64,000 nucleotides of DNA. Source: Sphingobacteriales bacterium 44-15 (GTDB lineage: Bacteria; Bacteroidota; Bacteroidia; Chitinophagales; Chitinophagaceae). Under the pieces are notes generated by a model. That model was not told the DNA's origin and made no database searches. It saw nothing but the letters and a program-made list of their open reading frames with translations. The stretch is taken from positions 1 to 64,000 of the forward strand of contig MKWG01000003.1 of NCBI GenBank assembly GCA_001899685.1, read 5' to 3'. Within the stretch, counting starts at the first letter, position 1; each line of letters opens with the position of its first letter. Both the position numbers and the translations under genes were made by a program. Of the stretch, positions 15,516 through 24,782 are shown piece by piece.

Positions 15516-16949
15516 TTACATAGCAGCAAGCTGTACTTTTTGTTGCAGATCCACCACACTTTCCCTGAACATACCATCTGTATCCATAAGATCTTTTACC
15601 GTTTGACAGGAATGGATAACCGTTGTATGATCCCTCCCGCCGAAATGTTCGCCGATAGTCTTGAGAGAGTTTTTGGTAAACTGCTTGGCAAGGTACATCG
15701 TAATTTGCCTGGCCTGCACTATCTCCCTTTTACGGGTCTTTTGCAGGAGCCGTTCATAAGGAAGATTAAAATAATCGCAAACCATTTTCTGAATGGTCTC
15801 AATAGTTATCTCCTTTGATGATGTTTTAACAAAATTACGGAGCACTTTTTTAGCCAATTCGAGGTCAATTTCTCTTTTATTGAGCGAAGACTGTGCCAAA
15901 AGCGAAATGAGCGCCCCTTCCAGCTCTCTAACATTGCTCTGTATATTATATGCAATATACTTTACCACATCCTTAGGCATATCCAGCCCGTCATTCTTCA
16001 TCTTCCGCTCCAGTATATCCATCCTTGTTTCATAATCCGGGAGTTGCATGTCTGCGCTCAGTCCCCAGCGGAACCTGCTCAGCAAACGCTCCTGCACTCC
16101 TTCAAGATCTTTGGGAGATTTGTCAGACGTCAGCACAAGCTGCTTACCGCTCTGGTGCAGGTGATTGAAAATAGCGAAAAGCGCATCCTGCGATTTTTCC
16201 GCCCTGTTGAAGAACTGAACATCATCCACGATCAATACATCAATCATCTGGTAAAAATGGATGAAGTCGTTAATGGCATTGTTCCTGCTATGATCCTGGA
16301 ACTGGTTGATAAATTTTTCAGAGCTTACATATAATACCACTTTATTGGGGTGCAGCCTTTTTACTTCATTGCCTATTGCCTGCACCAGGTGTGTTTTCCC
16401 AAGCCCAACGCCCCCGTACACTACAAGCGGGTTAAATGATGTAGTGCCTGGTTTTTCCGCAACAGTTTTTCCTGCCCTCCTGGCCACCCTGTTGCAGTCG
16501 CCTTCAATAAAAGCATCGAAAGAATACGAAGGATTGAGCTGCGGGTCAATCTGCATTTTCTTTAATCCCGGGATCACAAAGGGATTTTTTACAGGATTAT
16601 TTATGACAAGAGGGAAATCCATTTCGTTGTTTGAATATGTTTTATAACCATGCCCCGAAACATCCATGGTCAGCGGCTTATTTTTTTCGTTACCGCTGTC
16701 TACCATAATCCTGTATTCAAGACGGGCCTCTTTACCTAATTCTCTCTTCAAAGTCTTTGCCAATAAATTTACATAATGCTCTTCTAAATATTCATAAAAA
16801 AATTGACTGGGTACCTGGATGGTTAAAATCTTCTCCGTTAATGCAACAGGTTTAATGGGCTCAAACCATGTTTTAAAATGTTGCCACTCTACAATATCTT
16901 TTATTATCGCCAGACAGCTATTCCATACTTTATCGTGAGTTTTATCCAT
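15516..16949 (-). CDS. dnaA: Chromosomal replication initiator protein DnaA
   Basis: This 477-residue initiator binds DnaA boxes at the origin and loads the replicative helicase. Domain I (about 1-90) begins 'VWNSCLAIIKDIVEWQHFKTWFEPI'. Domain III is an AAA+ ATPase with Walker A GGVGLGKTH, Walker B 'VLIVDDVQFF' and the arginine-finger region 'RLLSRFRWGL'. Domain IV carries the DNA-binding signature 'GGRDHTTVIHS'. Length is normal. No clear cluster of DnaA boxes (TTATCCACA type) was seen upstream, so the origin is probably not adjacent, which is common in this phylum. Confidence 0.98.
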   Translation of the reverse strand: MDKTHDKVWNSCLAIIKDIVEWQHFKTWFEPIKPVALTEKILTIQVPSQFFYEYLEEHYVNLLAKTLKRELGKEARLEYRIMVDSGNEKNKPLTMDVSGHGYKTYSNNEMDFPLVINNPVKNPFVIPGLKKMQIDPQLNPSYSFDAFIEGDCNRVARRAGKTVAEKPGTTSFNPLVVYGGVGLGKTHLVQAIGNEVKRLHPNKVVLYVSSEKFINQFQDHSRNNAINDFIHFYQMIDVLIVDDVQFFNRAEKSQDALFAIFNHLHQSGKQLVLTSDKSPKDLEGVQERLLSRFRWGLSADMQLPDYETRMDILERKMKNDGLDMPKDVVKYIAYNIQSNVRELEGALISLLAQSSLNKREIDLELAKKVLRNFVKTSSKEITIETIQKMVCDYFNLPYERLLQKTRKREIVQARQITMYLAKQFTKNSLKTIGEHFGGRDHTTVIHSCQTVKDLMDTDGMFRESVVDLQQKVQLAAM

Positions 16950-17106
16950 TATTGGTAAAGCAATTTTATATGTTGGGTTATGTATATTATTCTGAAAACT
17001 TAGTCCTTTTTTTAAGCCGTTTGACCCGAAAAAAAGTCGAGCAGGGCGGCGAATATCAACATTTCCTGTTGAAAAAAAAATTTTTTATTCACTTGATTTT
17101 TCCGCA

Positions 17107-17340
17107 TTAACAACAGTACCGCACCTCACAAAGTTTTCCGCATTTTGTATGAAAAAAATCTTCGGGTATCTTCATTATACTTTGAACGATAAGGGTTGGC
17201 AACATTCTGTCACATACAATTAATTTCAAGATAAATCTCTTGGAATAAAGCTTGCTACGCTTCAATTGAGGTTGATAAGATATCAGGAAGGAAGCTGCTG
17301 AAATGAATAACATCACCAGAGGAAGATTGTATTTTTTCAT
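17107..17340 (-). CDS. Possible small secreted or membrane peptide
   Basis: This 77-codon frame begins MKKYNLPLVMLFISAASFLIS, which looks like a signal peptide or membrane anchor, followed by a Lys/Arg-rich region and a Cys-rich end (CGKLCEVRYCC). It is not recognised as any family, and composition alone cannot exclude chance. It is listed because it starts like an exported protein and fills an otherwise empty gap. Confidence 0.25.
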   Translation of the reverse strand: MKKYNLPLVMLFISAASFLISYQPQLKRSKLYSKRFILKLIVCDRMLPTLIVQSIMKIPEDFFHTKCGKLCEVRYCC

Positions 17341-17433
17341 TTGTACAGCTTTAATTTTTTACCGTAAAGGAAGGTAGAAAAATTTTGAGCAACATAAAAA
17401 TAAAATTTAGAAAAAATCAAAGAATATTGCTGT

Positions 17434-17441
17434 TACATTTG
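17434..17441 (+). promoter_or_regulatory. Candidate -7 element of the DUF3127 gene
   Basis: TACATTTG matches TAnnTTTG and lies 18 bp before the chosen ATG at 17460, giving a very short leader. No TTTG box is found at the right distance upstream. Confidence 0.4.
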
Positions 17442-17459
17442 CCGTCTAATTATGTTACA

Positions 17460-17837
17460 ATGAGTTATGAACTGACCGGCAAGCTGATTGCCAAATTTGA
17501 CACTGTACAGCGCACTGCCACTTTTAAAACCAGAGAATTCGTGATCGAAAAATCAGAAGATATCGGTGGCAGGGTGATTACCAACTACGCTAAATTTCAG
17601 TGCGTGCAGGACAAAACAAATCTGCCTGACCGCTTTACTATCGGGGATACTGTAAAAGTATCCTTTAATATCAAAGGCACTAAATGGGAAAAGAACGGCC
17701 AGGTAAATTATATTACTAATCTTGATGCATGGAGGATGGAAACAGTAAATATGCAATCACAGCAGACTGCGGATGCCCCGCCTCCTGACTATATGCCAAT
17801 GGATACTCCCCTGGCCCCCGATGATCTGCCTTTCTGA
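17460..17837 (+). CDS. DUF3127 domain protein (OB-fold-like)
   Basis: This 125-residue protein starts at the ATG at 17460 (MSYELTGKLIAKFDTVQ); an upstream extension is Lys-rich and lies over the promoter. The body 'FKTREFVIEKSE', 'FQCVQDKTNL', 'VSFNIKGTKW' and 'YITNLDAWRME' is typical of DUF3127, a Bacteroidetes family with an OB-fold-like pattern related in shape to single-strand-binding proteins. The C-terminal tail is disordered and ends in acidic/hydrophobic PDDLPF, which resembles the SSB interaction tip. A nucleic-acid role is inferred, not shown. Confidence 0.8.
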   Translation: MSYELTGKLIAKFDTVQRTATFKTREFVIEKSEDIGGRVITNYAKFQCVQDKTNLPDRFTIGDTVKVSFNIKGTKWEKNGQVNYITNLDAWRMETVNMQSQQTADAPPPDYMPMDTPLAPDDLPF

Positions 17838-17879
17838 CTGCCCGTATAATGGTTTTAGGATAAACACCTGACCCTTGTT

Positions 17880-19448
17880 ATGCAAAAAAAGATCCAGCTC
17901 AGGCTTATGCCATCCGAAATACAGGATGAAGCTGCTATTACAAATTATATTGCGGCGGCAGCAGGTATAAACACACAGCAGGTCTCCGGTTTTTACCCGC
18001 TGAAACGTTCCATTGATGCACGCGGGAAACAGGTATGGTACAATCTTACCGTTCAGGCATATATCAATGAGCCTTTTACGGAGCGGCCGGCGCCGGCTTT
18101 CCGGTTTGAAAAATTGAAAGCAGCCGCACCGCGCACAATTATTATCGGCGGAGGACCAGCCGGTCTGTTTGCTGCTTTGCACCTGCTCGAAAATGGCATT
18201 AAGCCAATCGTTCTCGAACGTGGAAAAGACGTAAGAGCCAGGAGAAGAGATCTTGCATTGCTTAACAAGGAAGGTATTGTAAACCCTGAAAGCAACTACT
18301 GCTTTGGGGAAGGGGGAGCAGGCACCTACAGCGATGGGAAATTATATACCCGCAGCAACAAGCGCGGGGACATCAACCGCATCCTTCAGCTGTTCGTGCA
18401 TTTCGGCGCCTCAGAAAACATTCTATTTGATGCACATCCTCATATAGGCACCAATAAGCTGCCTGAAATTATCACTGCCATGCGCAAAACCATTGAGGAA
18501 TATGGCGGCGAATTTCATTTTCAAAAAAAAGTAACCGACTTTGTTATTACCGGCAATAAAATAGCGGCTGTTAAAACGGCTGATGGCACCTCTTTTGACG
18601 GCGATGCGTTCATACTCGCCACAGGTCATTCTGCGAGAGATATTTTTGAGCTGTTGTTTCATAAAAAAATCCAGATCGAAGCCAAGCCCTTTGCATTGGG
18701 AGTGCGTATTGAGCATCCGCAATCACTGATCAATGCTATACAATATCACTGGCAGGATATTTCAGCATGCGGCCTGCCTCCCGCCGCTTACAGCCTGGTA
18801 GAGCAGGTGCATCAAAGAGGAGTATTTTCCTTTTGCATGTGCCCCGGAGGCATTATTGCTCCGGCTGCCACTGCCGACGGGGAACTGGTGGTAAACGGGT
18901 GGAGCCCTTCCAAAAGGAATAATCCTTATGCCAACAGCGGCATGGTAGTAACTGTGGAAGAGAAAGATTTTTTACAATACAAAAAGTACGGGCCGTTGGC
19001 CGCTATGCATTTTCAGCAGAGCGTTGAAAAAAAAGCATTTGATGCCGGAGGCGGAAAATTCGTAGCGCCTGCACAAAGAATGACGGATTTTACGGAAAAG
19101 AAATATTCCGCTTCACTCCCGGATTGCTCTTATATCCCCGGTATACGCTCATGCAACATAGATGAAGTTTTACCCGCCTTCATCTACAATACCCTTAAAG
19201 AAGGCTTTAAAGTTTTTGGAAAAAAAATGCACGGCTATTACACCAATGAAGCTATTGTAGTAGCTACGGAAAGCAGGACTTCATCGCCGGTGCGCATACC
19301 CAGGGACAAGTCCATGCTTAATCATCCCACGTTATACAATCTCTACCCCTGCGGTGAAGGCGCCGGATATGCAGGCGGAATTGTAAGCGCAGCCATGGAC
19401 GGTGAGCGCATTGCATCTGTCATCAGGCAAAAACTACTGCGTATTTGA
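17880..19448 (+). CDS. FAD-dependent dehydrogenase (COG2509-like)
   Basis: This 522-residue flavoprotein has an N-terminal alpha/beta domain of about 85 residues, then a Rossmann FAD site (GGGPAGLFAALHLLENG, E in 'VLERG') and a second nucleotide-binding stretch (FILATGHSARDIFE). The region 'CFGEGGAGTYSDGKLYTR' and the C-terminal 'YPCGEGAGYAGGIVSAAMDG' are diagnostic for this family of uncharacterised FAD oxidoreductases. Cys residues in 'FCMCPGG' may take part in redox. The substrate is unknown. It lies 42 bp after DUF3127. Confidence 0.85.
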   Translation: MQKKIQLRLMPSEIQDEAAITNYIAAAAGINTQQVSGFYPLKRSIDARGKQVWYNLTVQAYINEPFTERPAPAFRFEKLKAAAPRTIIIGGGPAGLFAALHLLENGIKPIVLERGKDVRARRRDLALLNKEGIVNPESNYCFGEGGAGTYSDGKLYTRSNKRGDINRILQLFVHFGASENILFDAHPHIGTNKLPEIITAMRKTIEEYGGEFHFQKKVTDFVITGNKIAAVKTADGTSFDGDAFILATGHSARDIFELLFHKKIQIEAKPFALGVRIEHPQSLINAIQYHWQDISACGLPPAAYSLVEQVHQRGVFSFCMCPGGIIAPAATADGELVVNGWSPSKRNNPYANSGMVVTVEEKDFLQYKKYGPLAAMHFQQSVEKKAFDAGGGKFVAPAQRMTDFTEKKYSASLPDCSYIPGIRSCNIDEVLPAFIYNTLKEGFKVFGKKMHGYYTNEAIVVATESRTSSPVRIPRDKSMLNHPTLYNLYPCGEGAGYAGGIVSAAMDGERIASVIRQKLLRI

Positions 19449-19616
19449 TGAGAATAATCTTTGATATCCTTCAAATACAATGTTTCTCCATCCACACATC
19501 ACTACGCCTGTGTTTTTATGTGCCAAAAACATTACATTCACAAAAGTTTTCAGGCTTACAGGCACATTAATCCCGGTACATGTAACTATTTTCGCGCACC
19601 AGCAACCGATCATGAT

Positions 19617-20555
19617 ATGCAGAACATTTTAGAGGTCAGTCATCTGAAAAAATATTTTGCCACACAAAAAGCAGTAGACGACGTGAGTTTTAATATTGCC
19701 GAAGGATCAATATTCGGCATGCTTGGGCCCAATGGCGCAGGTAAAACCACCTTGCTCAGGATGATCACCGGTATTTTCTTTCCCGACGGCGGTAGCATAA
19801 CTTTTGAAGGTAAACCATTTGACCCGGTAAAAGACATTACACGCATCGGCTATATGCCTGAAGAAAGAGGATTATATAAAAAGATGAATATCGGGGAGCA
19901 GGCCTTGTACCTCGCAAGGCTCAAGGGATTGAGCAGGAAAGACGCCATGGAAAAGATCAGGTACTGGTTTCAGCGGCTTGAAATGGAAAGCTGGTGGAAT
20001 AAAAAGGTACAGGACCTGAGTAAAGGTATGAGCCAGAAGCTGCAATTCGTTACTACTGTGCTTCATGAGCCACAGCTTATTATACTGGATGAGCCTTTCA
20101 GCGGGTTGGATCCGTTAAATGCCAACCTTATCAAAGATGAAATATTCGGGCTGGCAAAAAAAGGAAAAACCATCATCTTCAGCACTCATCGCATGGAACA
20201 GGTAGAAGAGATCTGCAATCACATTATACTTATCAATAAGGGTAATAAAATACTGGATGGCTCTGTAAAGCAGGTAAAGCAGGACTTTAAGGAAAACCTC
20301 TTCAAAGTAGGTTTTGAAAAAGATCCCGGCGAAATTATAGCCAATGATGTTTTTGAAATAGTGCAGCATCATGACGACGCCATTATTTTGAAAATACAGG
20401 AAGGCTATCGCCCGCACGATGTGCTGCAATACCTGCTCGCCGGAAAACATGAGATCATTGCCTTCCATGAAATCCTGCCGTCGCTCAATGATATCTTTAT
20501 CAGGCTGGTGGAAGGTACCCCGCTGGCAAGGCAATTCCACCATATCGACGCATAA
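19617..20555 (+). CDS. ABC transporter ATP-binding protein (NatA-like)
   Basis: The ATG at 19617 (MQNILEVSHLKKYF) gives 312 residues; upstream in-frame sequence lacks family character. Walker A is 'LGPNGAGKTT', the signature region is 'DLSKGMSQKLQF', Walker B 'LIILDEPFSGLDP' and the H-loop 'FSTHRMEQ'. A DUF4162-like C-terminal tail follows. It pairs with the permease at 20596, 40 bp on, as a NatAB-type exporter. NatAB extrudes sodium in Bacillus, but the substrate here is open. Confidence 0.9.
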   Translation: MQNILEVSHLKKYFATQKAVDDVSFNIAEGSIFGMLGPNGAGKTTLLRMITGIFFPDGGSITFEGKPFDPVKDITRIGYMPEERGLYKKMNIGEQALYLARLKGLSRKDAMEKIRYWFQRLEMESWWNKKVQDLSKGMSQKLQFVTTVLHEPQLIILDEPFSGLDPLNANLIKDEIFGLAKKGKTIIFSTHRMEQVEEICNHIILINKGNKILDGSVKQVKQDFKENLFKVGFEKDPGEIIANDVFEIVQHHDDAIILKIQEGYRPHDVLQYLLAGKHEIIAFHEILPSLNDIFIRLVEGTPLARQFHHIDA

Positions 20556-20595
20556 ATTTTAATAAACAAATACGAGGCAGGCAACACTGACAGTT

Positions 20596-21906
20596 ATGAA
20601 TAAAACAGGGCTGATCATTGAAAGAGAATATATGACCCGGGTAAAAAGGAAATCTTTTTTGCTCACCACCATACTGGTACCTATTGTTATTATAGGGTTT
20701 TATGCGATCATCATTGCCGTATCCATTAGCGGGGAAAGCAATGCACAACATATAGCCATTCTTGACGGGGCAGATCTTTTTAACGGATCAATTACTACTG
20801 ATAAAAATGATAAAACTACCTATACTTTTATTCACGATGAAACAGAGCAGGATTTCAAAAACAAATACAAAAAAGAAGGTTACTCTTTGTTTCTCTACAT
20901 CCCCGCGTTTGAAGAAAATGTACCTAAACAGATAAAAGTGCACAGTCAGGCTGCTGTAAATATTTTCGTTAAATCTGCTCTTGAACAAAAGATAAATGCG
21001 GCAATAGAAAAGAGGCGCCTCCAAAAAGCAAATATTGACCCGCAGATATACAAAAACATCAAGGCTGATATTAACATAGAGAATATCATTGATTCGGGCA
21101 AAGGAGAAAAAACAGGAGTAGCCGGTGTGGCTTATGCCGTTTCATTTATCGCCGGCATATTGATCTATATGATATTGCTTATTTATGGCACTATGGTAAT
21201 GCGTGGAGTAATGGAAGAAAAAACCAACCGCATTGCTGAAGTAATTGTCAGCTCTGCAAAGCCTTTTCAACTAATGATGGGTAAGATCATAGGAATAGGC
21301 GCCGTCGGCCTGACGCAATTTGCTATCTGGATAGTATTGATGGGTATATTGCAATTGGTTATCCCATTCATTTTCCCCGGTCTTTTCCACCAGATTTCTG
21401 ATCCGGTACTTGCAAAAGCTACCGTCGAGCAGGCAGGCTCAGGAAAAATGTTCACCATTATACAGGGGTTACATTCTCTTCCCATCATGAAAATTGTGCT
21501 TTGCTTTATTTTTTATTTCCTGGGAGGATATTTGTTATATGCAGCCCTGTTTGCTGCTGTGGGTAGTGTGGTAAGTGAAGACCAGCAGGAAGCCCAGCAG
21601 TTGGTTTTCCCGGTAATGATGCCGCTGATCCTTGGCTTTGTGATCATGACGAAAGCTATTAATTCTCCTGACAGCGGGCTCGCCATATTCGGCAGCTTAT
21701 TCCCGTTAACGTCTCCTGTTGTAATGATGGGGCGGATAGCTTATGATGTTCCCTGGTGGCAACTTGCTTTATCTATGATATTATTAGTGCTGGGATTCTT
21801 ATTCTTCACATGGCTCACTGCCAAAATTTACAGAACAGGCATCTTGTTATACGGAAAGAAAATCACATGGAAGGAAATGTGGAAATGGCTGGTAAGAAAG
21901 GCCTGA
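20596..21906 (+). CDS. ABC-2 type permease (NatB-like)
   Basis: This 436-residue membrane protein has one N-terminal helix (VPIVIIGFYAIIIAVSIS), then an extracytoplasmic domain of about 150 residues, then five to six C-terminal helices beginning 'GVAYAVSFIAGILIYMILLI'. The motif 'MRGVMEEKTNRIAEVIVSS' just after the second helix is characteristic of NatB/YhaP permeases. It forms the exporter with the preceding ATPase. Confidence 0.88.
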   Translation: MNKTGLIIEREYMTRVKRKSFLLTTILVPIVIIGFYAIIIAVSISGESNAQHIAILDGADLFNGSITTDKNDKTTYTFIHDETEQDFKNKYKKEGYSLFLYIPAFEENVPKQIKVHSQAAVNIFVKSALEQKINAAIEKRRLQKANIDPQIYKNIKADINIENIIDSGKGEKTGVAGVAYAVSFIAGILIYMILLIYGTMVMRGVMEEKTNRIAEVIVSSAKPFQLMMGKIIGIGAVGLTQFAIWIVLMGILQLVIPFIFPGLFHQISDPVLAKATVEQAGSGKMFTIIQGLHSLPIMKIVLCFIFYFLGGYLLYAALFAAVGSVVSEDQQEAQQLVFPVMMPLILGFVIMTKAINSPDSGLAIFGSLFPLTSPVVMMGRIAYDVPWWQLALSMILLVLGFLFFTWLTAKIYRTGILLYGKKITWKEMWKWLVRKA

Positions 21907-21960
21907 ATAAAAGTGAAACGTGAGAAGTAAGTTCACGTCTGACGTCTCACAACAAAGAAA

Positions 21961-21982
21961 AAGCCGGACATTCCGCCGGCTT
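21961..21982 (-). terminator. Terminator between convergent genes
   Basis: Arms aagccgg and ccggctt surround an 8-nt loop. A-rich DNA on the left gives a T-run when read leftward, so it mainly serves the gene at 22032-22793. A family-1-like repeat (gtgaaacgtgag) directly precedes it. Confidence 0.7.
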
Positions 21983-22031
21983 CTTCCTAATCAAAACCAT
22001 AACTAATACCAACTGATTTTTGTCTTACAGT

Positions 22032-22793
22032 TTATTTTGTAGCAACTGTTTCTGTTAATTTAATTTGCGACAGGTATTGCTGCATCATGTCAGTATCTGC
22101 ATTGTCAGCAGCCATTTTAGAAGGCAAGCTGATCACTGCAAGATTAGCGCTGTTGAATGCACCCTTCAATTCTGCATCTGCTTTCGCGATCAATGCTACT
22201 GAAGAAAACATACTTTTCATAGAAAGCTGCGCAGTTACAAAATTGTCGGCTACTTCAATATCTGAAGCAGTTATACCGGCAGCGCTGAAATTCACATTCT
22301 TCAGTACTATATCATCTGTGAATATTTCAATCATATTTGCATCTGCCTGATGAGCTGCTTTCGCTAAAGGATATACGTTCCTCAACTCAAAGCTGAATTT
22401 AATTTCGTCATCAGCTTTTGCTTTTGCTGCCACAATATCCATACTCCAGAGCCTTTTCATTTCGGCTACTGCAATAAATGTTGCAATATTTTCTGCATCT
22501 GCTTTGGCAATGGTACCACGGTCAGGTAAGCTTATAAAAGCATTCCTGGTTTCATCACCCGGCATTGCATTATCGGCAGATATCACAGCGTCTGCATTTT
22601 CCTTCTTTACGCTGAGATTTGTATCAACACTGTTTACAGCAGTATCATCCTGGGTAAAGGACATTGTACCAAAACCTGCCATTGCTATCAGCAACATAGA
22701 GGCAGATTTGCTGATCACATTCCGGAGCAACTTAATGCTGTTTTCTGTTTTAAGGGTTCCTGCCTTCGAAGCCACTTCATTCTTCTGTTTCAT
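22032..22793 (-). CDS. Uncharacterised Ala/Asp-rich exported protein
   Basis: The frame is 253 codons from the ATG at 22793 (MKQKNEVASK). It has no recognised domain. A hydrophobic segment at about residues 29-46 (SKSASMLLIAMAGFGTMSF) could be a late signal peptide or an anchor. The body is rich in Ala and Asp with recurring ADA/KADAE units. Two segments start ISLP and share a downstream ADA pattern, near residues 85-105 and 215-235, hinting at an internal duplication. It is monocistronic, with its own terminator at 21961. Function is unknown. Confidence 0.65.
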   Translation of the reverse strand: MKQKNEVASKAGTLKTENSIKLLRNVISKSASMLLIAMAGFGTMSFTQDDTAVNSVDTNLSVKKENADAVISADNAMPGDETRNAFISLPDRGTIAKADAENIATFIAVAEMKRLWSMDIVAAKAKADDEIKFSFELRNVYPLAKAAHQADANMIEIFTDDIVLKNVNFSAAGITASDIEVADNFVTAQLSMKSMFSSVALIAKADAELKGAFNSANLAVISLPSKMAADNADTDMMQQYLSQIKLTETVATK

Positions 22794-22949
22794 TTTCCTG
22801 TATTTAATTGTTAGTTCGTTTATCATATTTACCATACAAAGATATGTTTTAAAACAACTACTATGCAATACATAATACTATGTATGGTATTATAACGTGA
22901 TGAATGGTAATTTTTAAATTTTCATTCAACCAATCGTTAGAAATATTCA

Positions 22950-23083
22950 AAAAACTATTAGTGAACTAAGCCTGAGGAAGTTTTAAGTTTAACGCCCGGA
23001 GAAAACTTCTTAAAGACGGTGGGACTATTTTGGGTTTACATAGCCTCGGACAAGCAAGGATTTTTTCAGGTTCAACTTAGTGC
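22950..23083 (-). ncRNA. Structured RNA, possibly 6S-like
   Basis: The promoter at 23086-23115 drives a minus-strand transcript of about 130 nt that ends in a T6 run (22954-22949). The ends pair: ACTAAG (23081-23076) with CTTAGT (22970-22965), then a one-sided bulge, then CCTGA with TCAGG. Inside is a perfect 8-bp hairpin (GAAGTTTT/AAAACTTC, about 23009-22977). A long bulged closing stem with internal hairpins and no reading frame is the architecture of 6S RNA, known in Bacteroidetes as 6S-Flavo. The RNA lacks the RNase P, tmRNA and SRP landmarks. The 6S label is tentative. Confidence 0.5.
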
Positions 23084-23085
23084 CG

Positions 23086-23115
23086 CAAATGTACGGACTT
23101 TTTATGAATCAACAA
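23086..23115 (-). promoter_or_regulatory. Strong promoter of the structured RNA
   Basis: On the minus strand TTG (23115-23113), 19 nt, then TACATTTG (23093-23086) closely matches the Bacteroidetes consensus TTTG-N19-TAnnTTTG. The next coding gene downstream starts only at 22793, which supports a separate short transcript. Confidence 0.6.
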
Positions 23116-23321
23116 TACGGCTGAATATCATTTTTTAGAAAAGTTCTAAAAACCTACTCTTTTGTACCATATTTTAAGGTTCTTTAACACAAATCAATCG
23201 TATTTAATAAATTTTATTCAAAGATCTGTTCTTCTAAATTTTCCTGCCTTATAACGGCAACATTGCTCTTTTGTTACCTTTTAGTGCAGGATTTTGTGTT
23301 AAAAAATTATGAATACCCGGA

Positions 23322-24221
23322 TTAGCGAAAAGCAGGGTGGAATTTTCGGAGCGTTTCCCGCAAATAACCCCGGTCGAGGTGTGTGTAAATCTCTGTGGTA
23401 GTGATGCTTTCATGCCCCAGCATTTCCTGGACGGCCCGCAGATCAGCCCCTCCTTCTACCAGGTGAGTGGCGAAAGAATGCCGGAAGGTATGGGGCGATA
23501 CTTGCTTTTTTATGCCCGCCTTTGCAGCCAGTCCCTTGATTATCAGGAAGATCATTACACGTGTCATCTGTTTTCCCCTCCTGTTAAGGAAAAGAATATC
23601 CTCTTCGCCTTTCTGTATATGCTGGTGCCGGCGTATAGTGGCCGTATATATATTAATATGTTTTGCGGCTTCCTCACCTATCGGGACCAGCCTTTCCTTA
23701 TCTCCTTTCCCTATCACACGCACAAAACCATCGCTTAAATACAGGCAGGAGATCTTTAATGTCACTGCTTCTGAAACCCTGAGCCCGCAGCTATACATGG
23801 TTTCCAGCAGGGCTTTGTTTCTGACGCCTTCCGGTTTACTCAGATCAATCTGTCCTATCAGCTTTTCAATCTCACCGAAGCTCAGGGTATCGGGAAGAGC
23901 TCTCTTCAGGCGGGGAGCCTCCAACAATACGGTGGGATCGCTGGCACTGACCTGTTCAAGAAGACAGAATTTATAAAAAGCTTTCAGGCCAGAAATGATC
24001 CTCGCCTGTGAAGAAGCGGTCATCTCCAGCTCAGCTATGCTTTTTACAAACTGCTGAAGATCGGTAAGACTTACATCCCCGGGCGCCTTCATGCGTTGTG
24101 CAGCCTGTAAAAATTGCGTAAGCTTCTCCACATCGCTGAGGTAAGCATCAACGGAGTTTTTACTCAATGATTTTTCCAGTTGCAGGTAGGCTTTAAAGCC
24201 GTTTTTATACGCTTCCCACAT
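23322..24221 (-). CDS. xerD: Tyrosine recombinase XerD
   Basis: This 299-residue recombinase resolves chromosome dimers at dif with XerC and FtsK. All catalytic residues are visible: Arg148 (CGLRVSE), Lys172 ([10 protein letters not shown]), His244 and Arg247 ([11 protein letters not shown]), His270 (LGHESI) and the nucleophile Tyr279 (EIYTHL). The N-terminal SAM-like domain covers residues 1 to about 90. It is a single-copy housekeeping type with no mobile-element neighbours. XerC was not found in the window; ftsK is 3.6 kb away. Confidence 0.93.
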   Translation of the reverse strand: MWEAYKNGFKAYLQLEKSLSKNSVDAYLSDVEKLTQFLQAAQRMKAPGDVSLTDLQQFVKSIAELEMTASSQARIISGLKAFYKFCLLEQVSASDPTVLLEAPRLKRALPDTLSFGEIEKLIGQIDLSKPEGVRNKALLETMYSCGLRVSEAVTLKISCLYLSDGFVRVIGKGDKERLVPIGEEAAKHINIYTATIRRHQHIQKGEEDILFLNRRGKQMTRVMIFLIIKGLAAKAGIKKQVSPHTFRHSFATHLVEGGADLRAVQEMLGHESITTTEIYTHLDRGYLRETLRKFHPAFR

Positions 24222-24263
24222 TGGTAAAATGTTTATTTTCGACGCTCAATATTAATACAATTT

Positions 24264-24782
24264 ATGTTCCCTGTTAATCTCAGGTCTTTTAAGCAAAGAG
24301 TAAGGCATCAAAAAAAACGGTTCAGGTCTTTTCTCACCAGGCTCGAAAACAATCCACCTGCCAATCTTGACAGGTTAGCCGAAAAAGTGGACACGGAAGT
24401 ATGGAAGGAAACAGATTGCCTTAGCTGCGCCAATTGCTGCAAAACCATGAGCCCGACTTTTAATACTAAAGATATCAGGCGTATATCGGCGCATTTCAAT
24501 ATGTCGCCGAAGCAGTTTAAAGAGAAATGGCTGTTCTTCGATAAAAAAGATAAGGACTGGATGAACAGGAAGCAGCCATGCCAGTTCCTCGACCTGACTA
24601 CCAATATGTGCAGCATATATGCCATCCGCCCGGATGATTGCGCAGGATTCCCGCATCTCACCAAAAAGAAAATGACGGACTATATGCATGTGCACAAGCA
24701 AAATATAGCGTACTGCCCTGCGACTTTTAAAATGGTGGAAAAAATGAAAATACTGGTAGCTACAGATAAACGTCCTCTATAA
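24264..24782 (+). CDS. YkgJ-family cysteine cluster protein
   Basis: This 172-residue protein contains the YkgJ/CxxCxxCC zinc- or iron-binding signature: Cys52, Cys55, Cys58 and Cys59 (DCLSCANCC), followed by 'QPCQFLD', 'NMCSIYAIRPDDCAGFP' and 'IAYCPA'. Such proteins bind a metal or Fe-S cluster; the role is unknown. Its 3' end overlaps the convergent yraN gene by 23 bp. Confidence 0.88.
   Translation: MFPVNLRSFKQRVRHQKKRFRSFLTRLENNPPANLDRLAEKVDTEVWKETDCLSCANCCKTMSPTFNTKDIRRISAHFNMSPKQFKEKWLFFDKKDKDWMNRKQPCQFLDLTTNMCSIYAIRPDDCAGFPHLTKKKMTDYMHVHKQNIAYCPATFKMVEKMKILVATDKRPL

Larger units (their letters stand above)
16950..17459. other. About 510-bp AT-rich region between dnaA and the DUF3127 gene
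   Basis: It contains the dnaA leader and a possible small gene on the minus strand, listed separately. A caac-atttcct-gttg hairpin followed by A and T tracts lies around 17060-17090. No DnaA boxes, tRNA or known riboswitch were recognised. Confidence 0.4.

Noticed and set aside
17107-17340. Confident small gene near dnaA
   Set aside because: Kept only as a low-confidence feature; the signal-like start is suggestive but there is no family match or clear promoter.
16950-17400. Origin of replication next to dnaA
   Set aside because: No cluster of DnaA boxes or clear AT-rich unwinding array was seen, and in this phylum dnaA is often away from the origin.
22950-23083. RNase P RNA, tmRNA or SRP RNA
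   Set aside because: The conserved landmarks of these RNAs (P4 core, tRNA-like ends, GGAAGGAAGC-type loop) are absent.
23322-24221. XerD as a mobile-element integrase
   Set aside because: All features are those of chromosomal XerD, and no element genes or attachment repeats lie around it.
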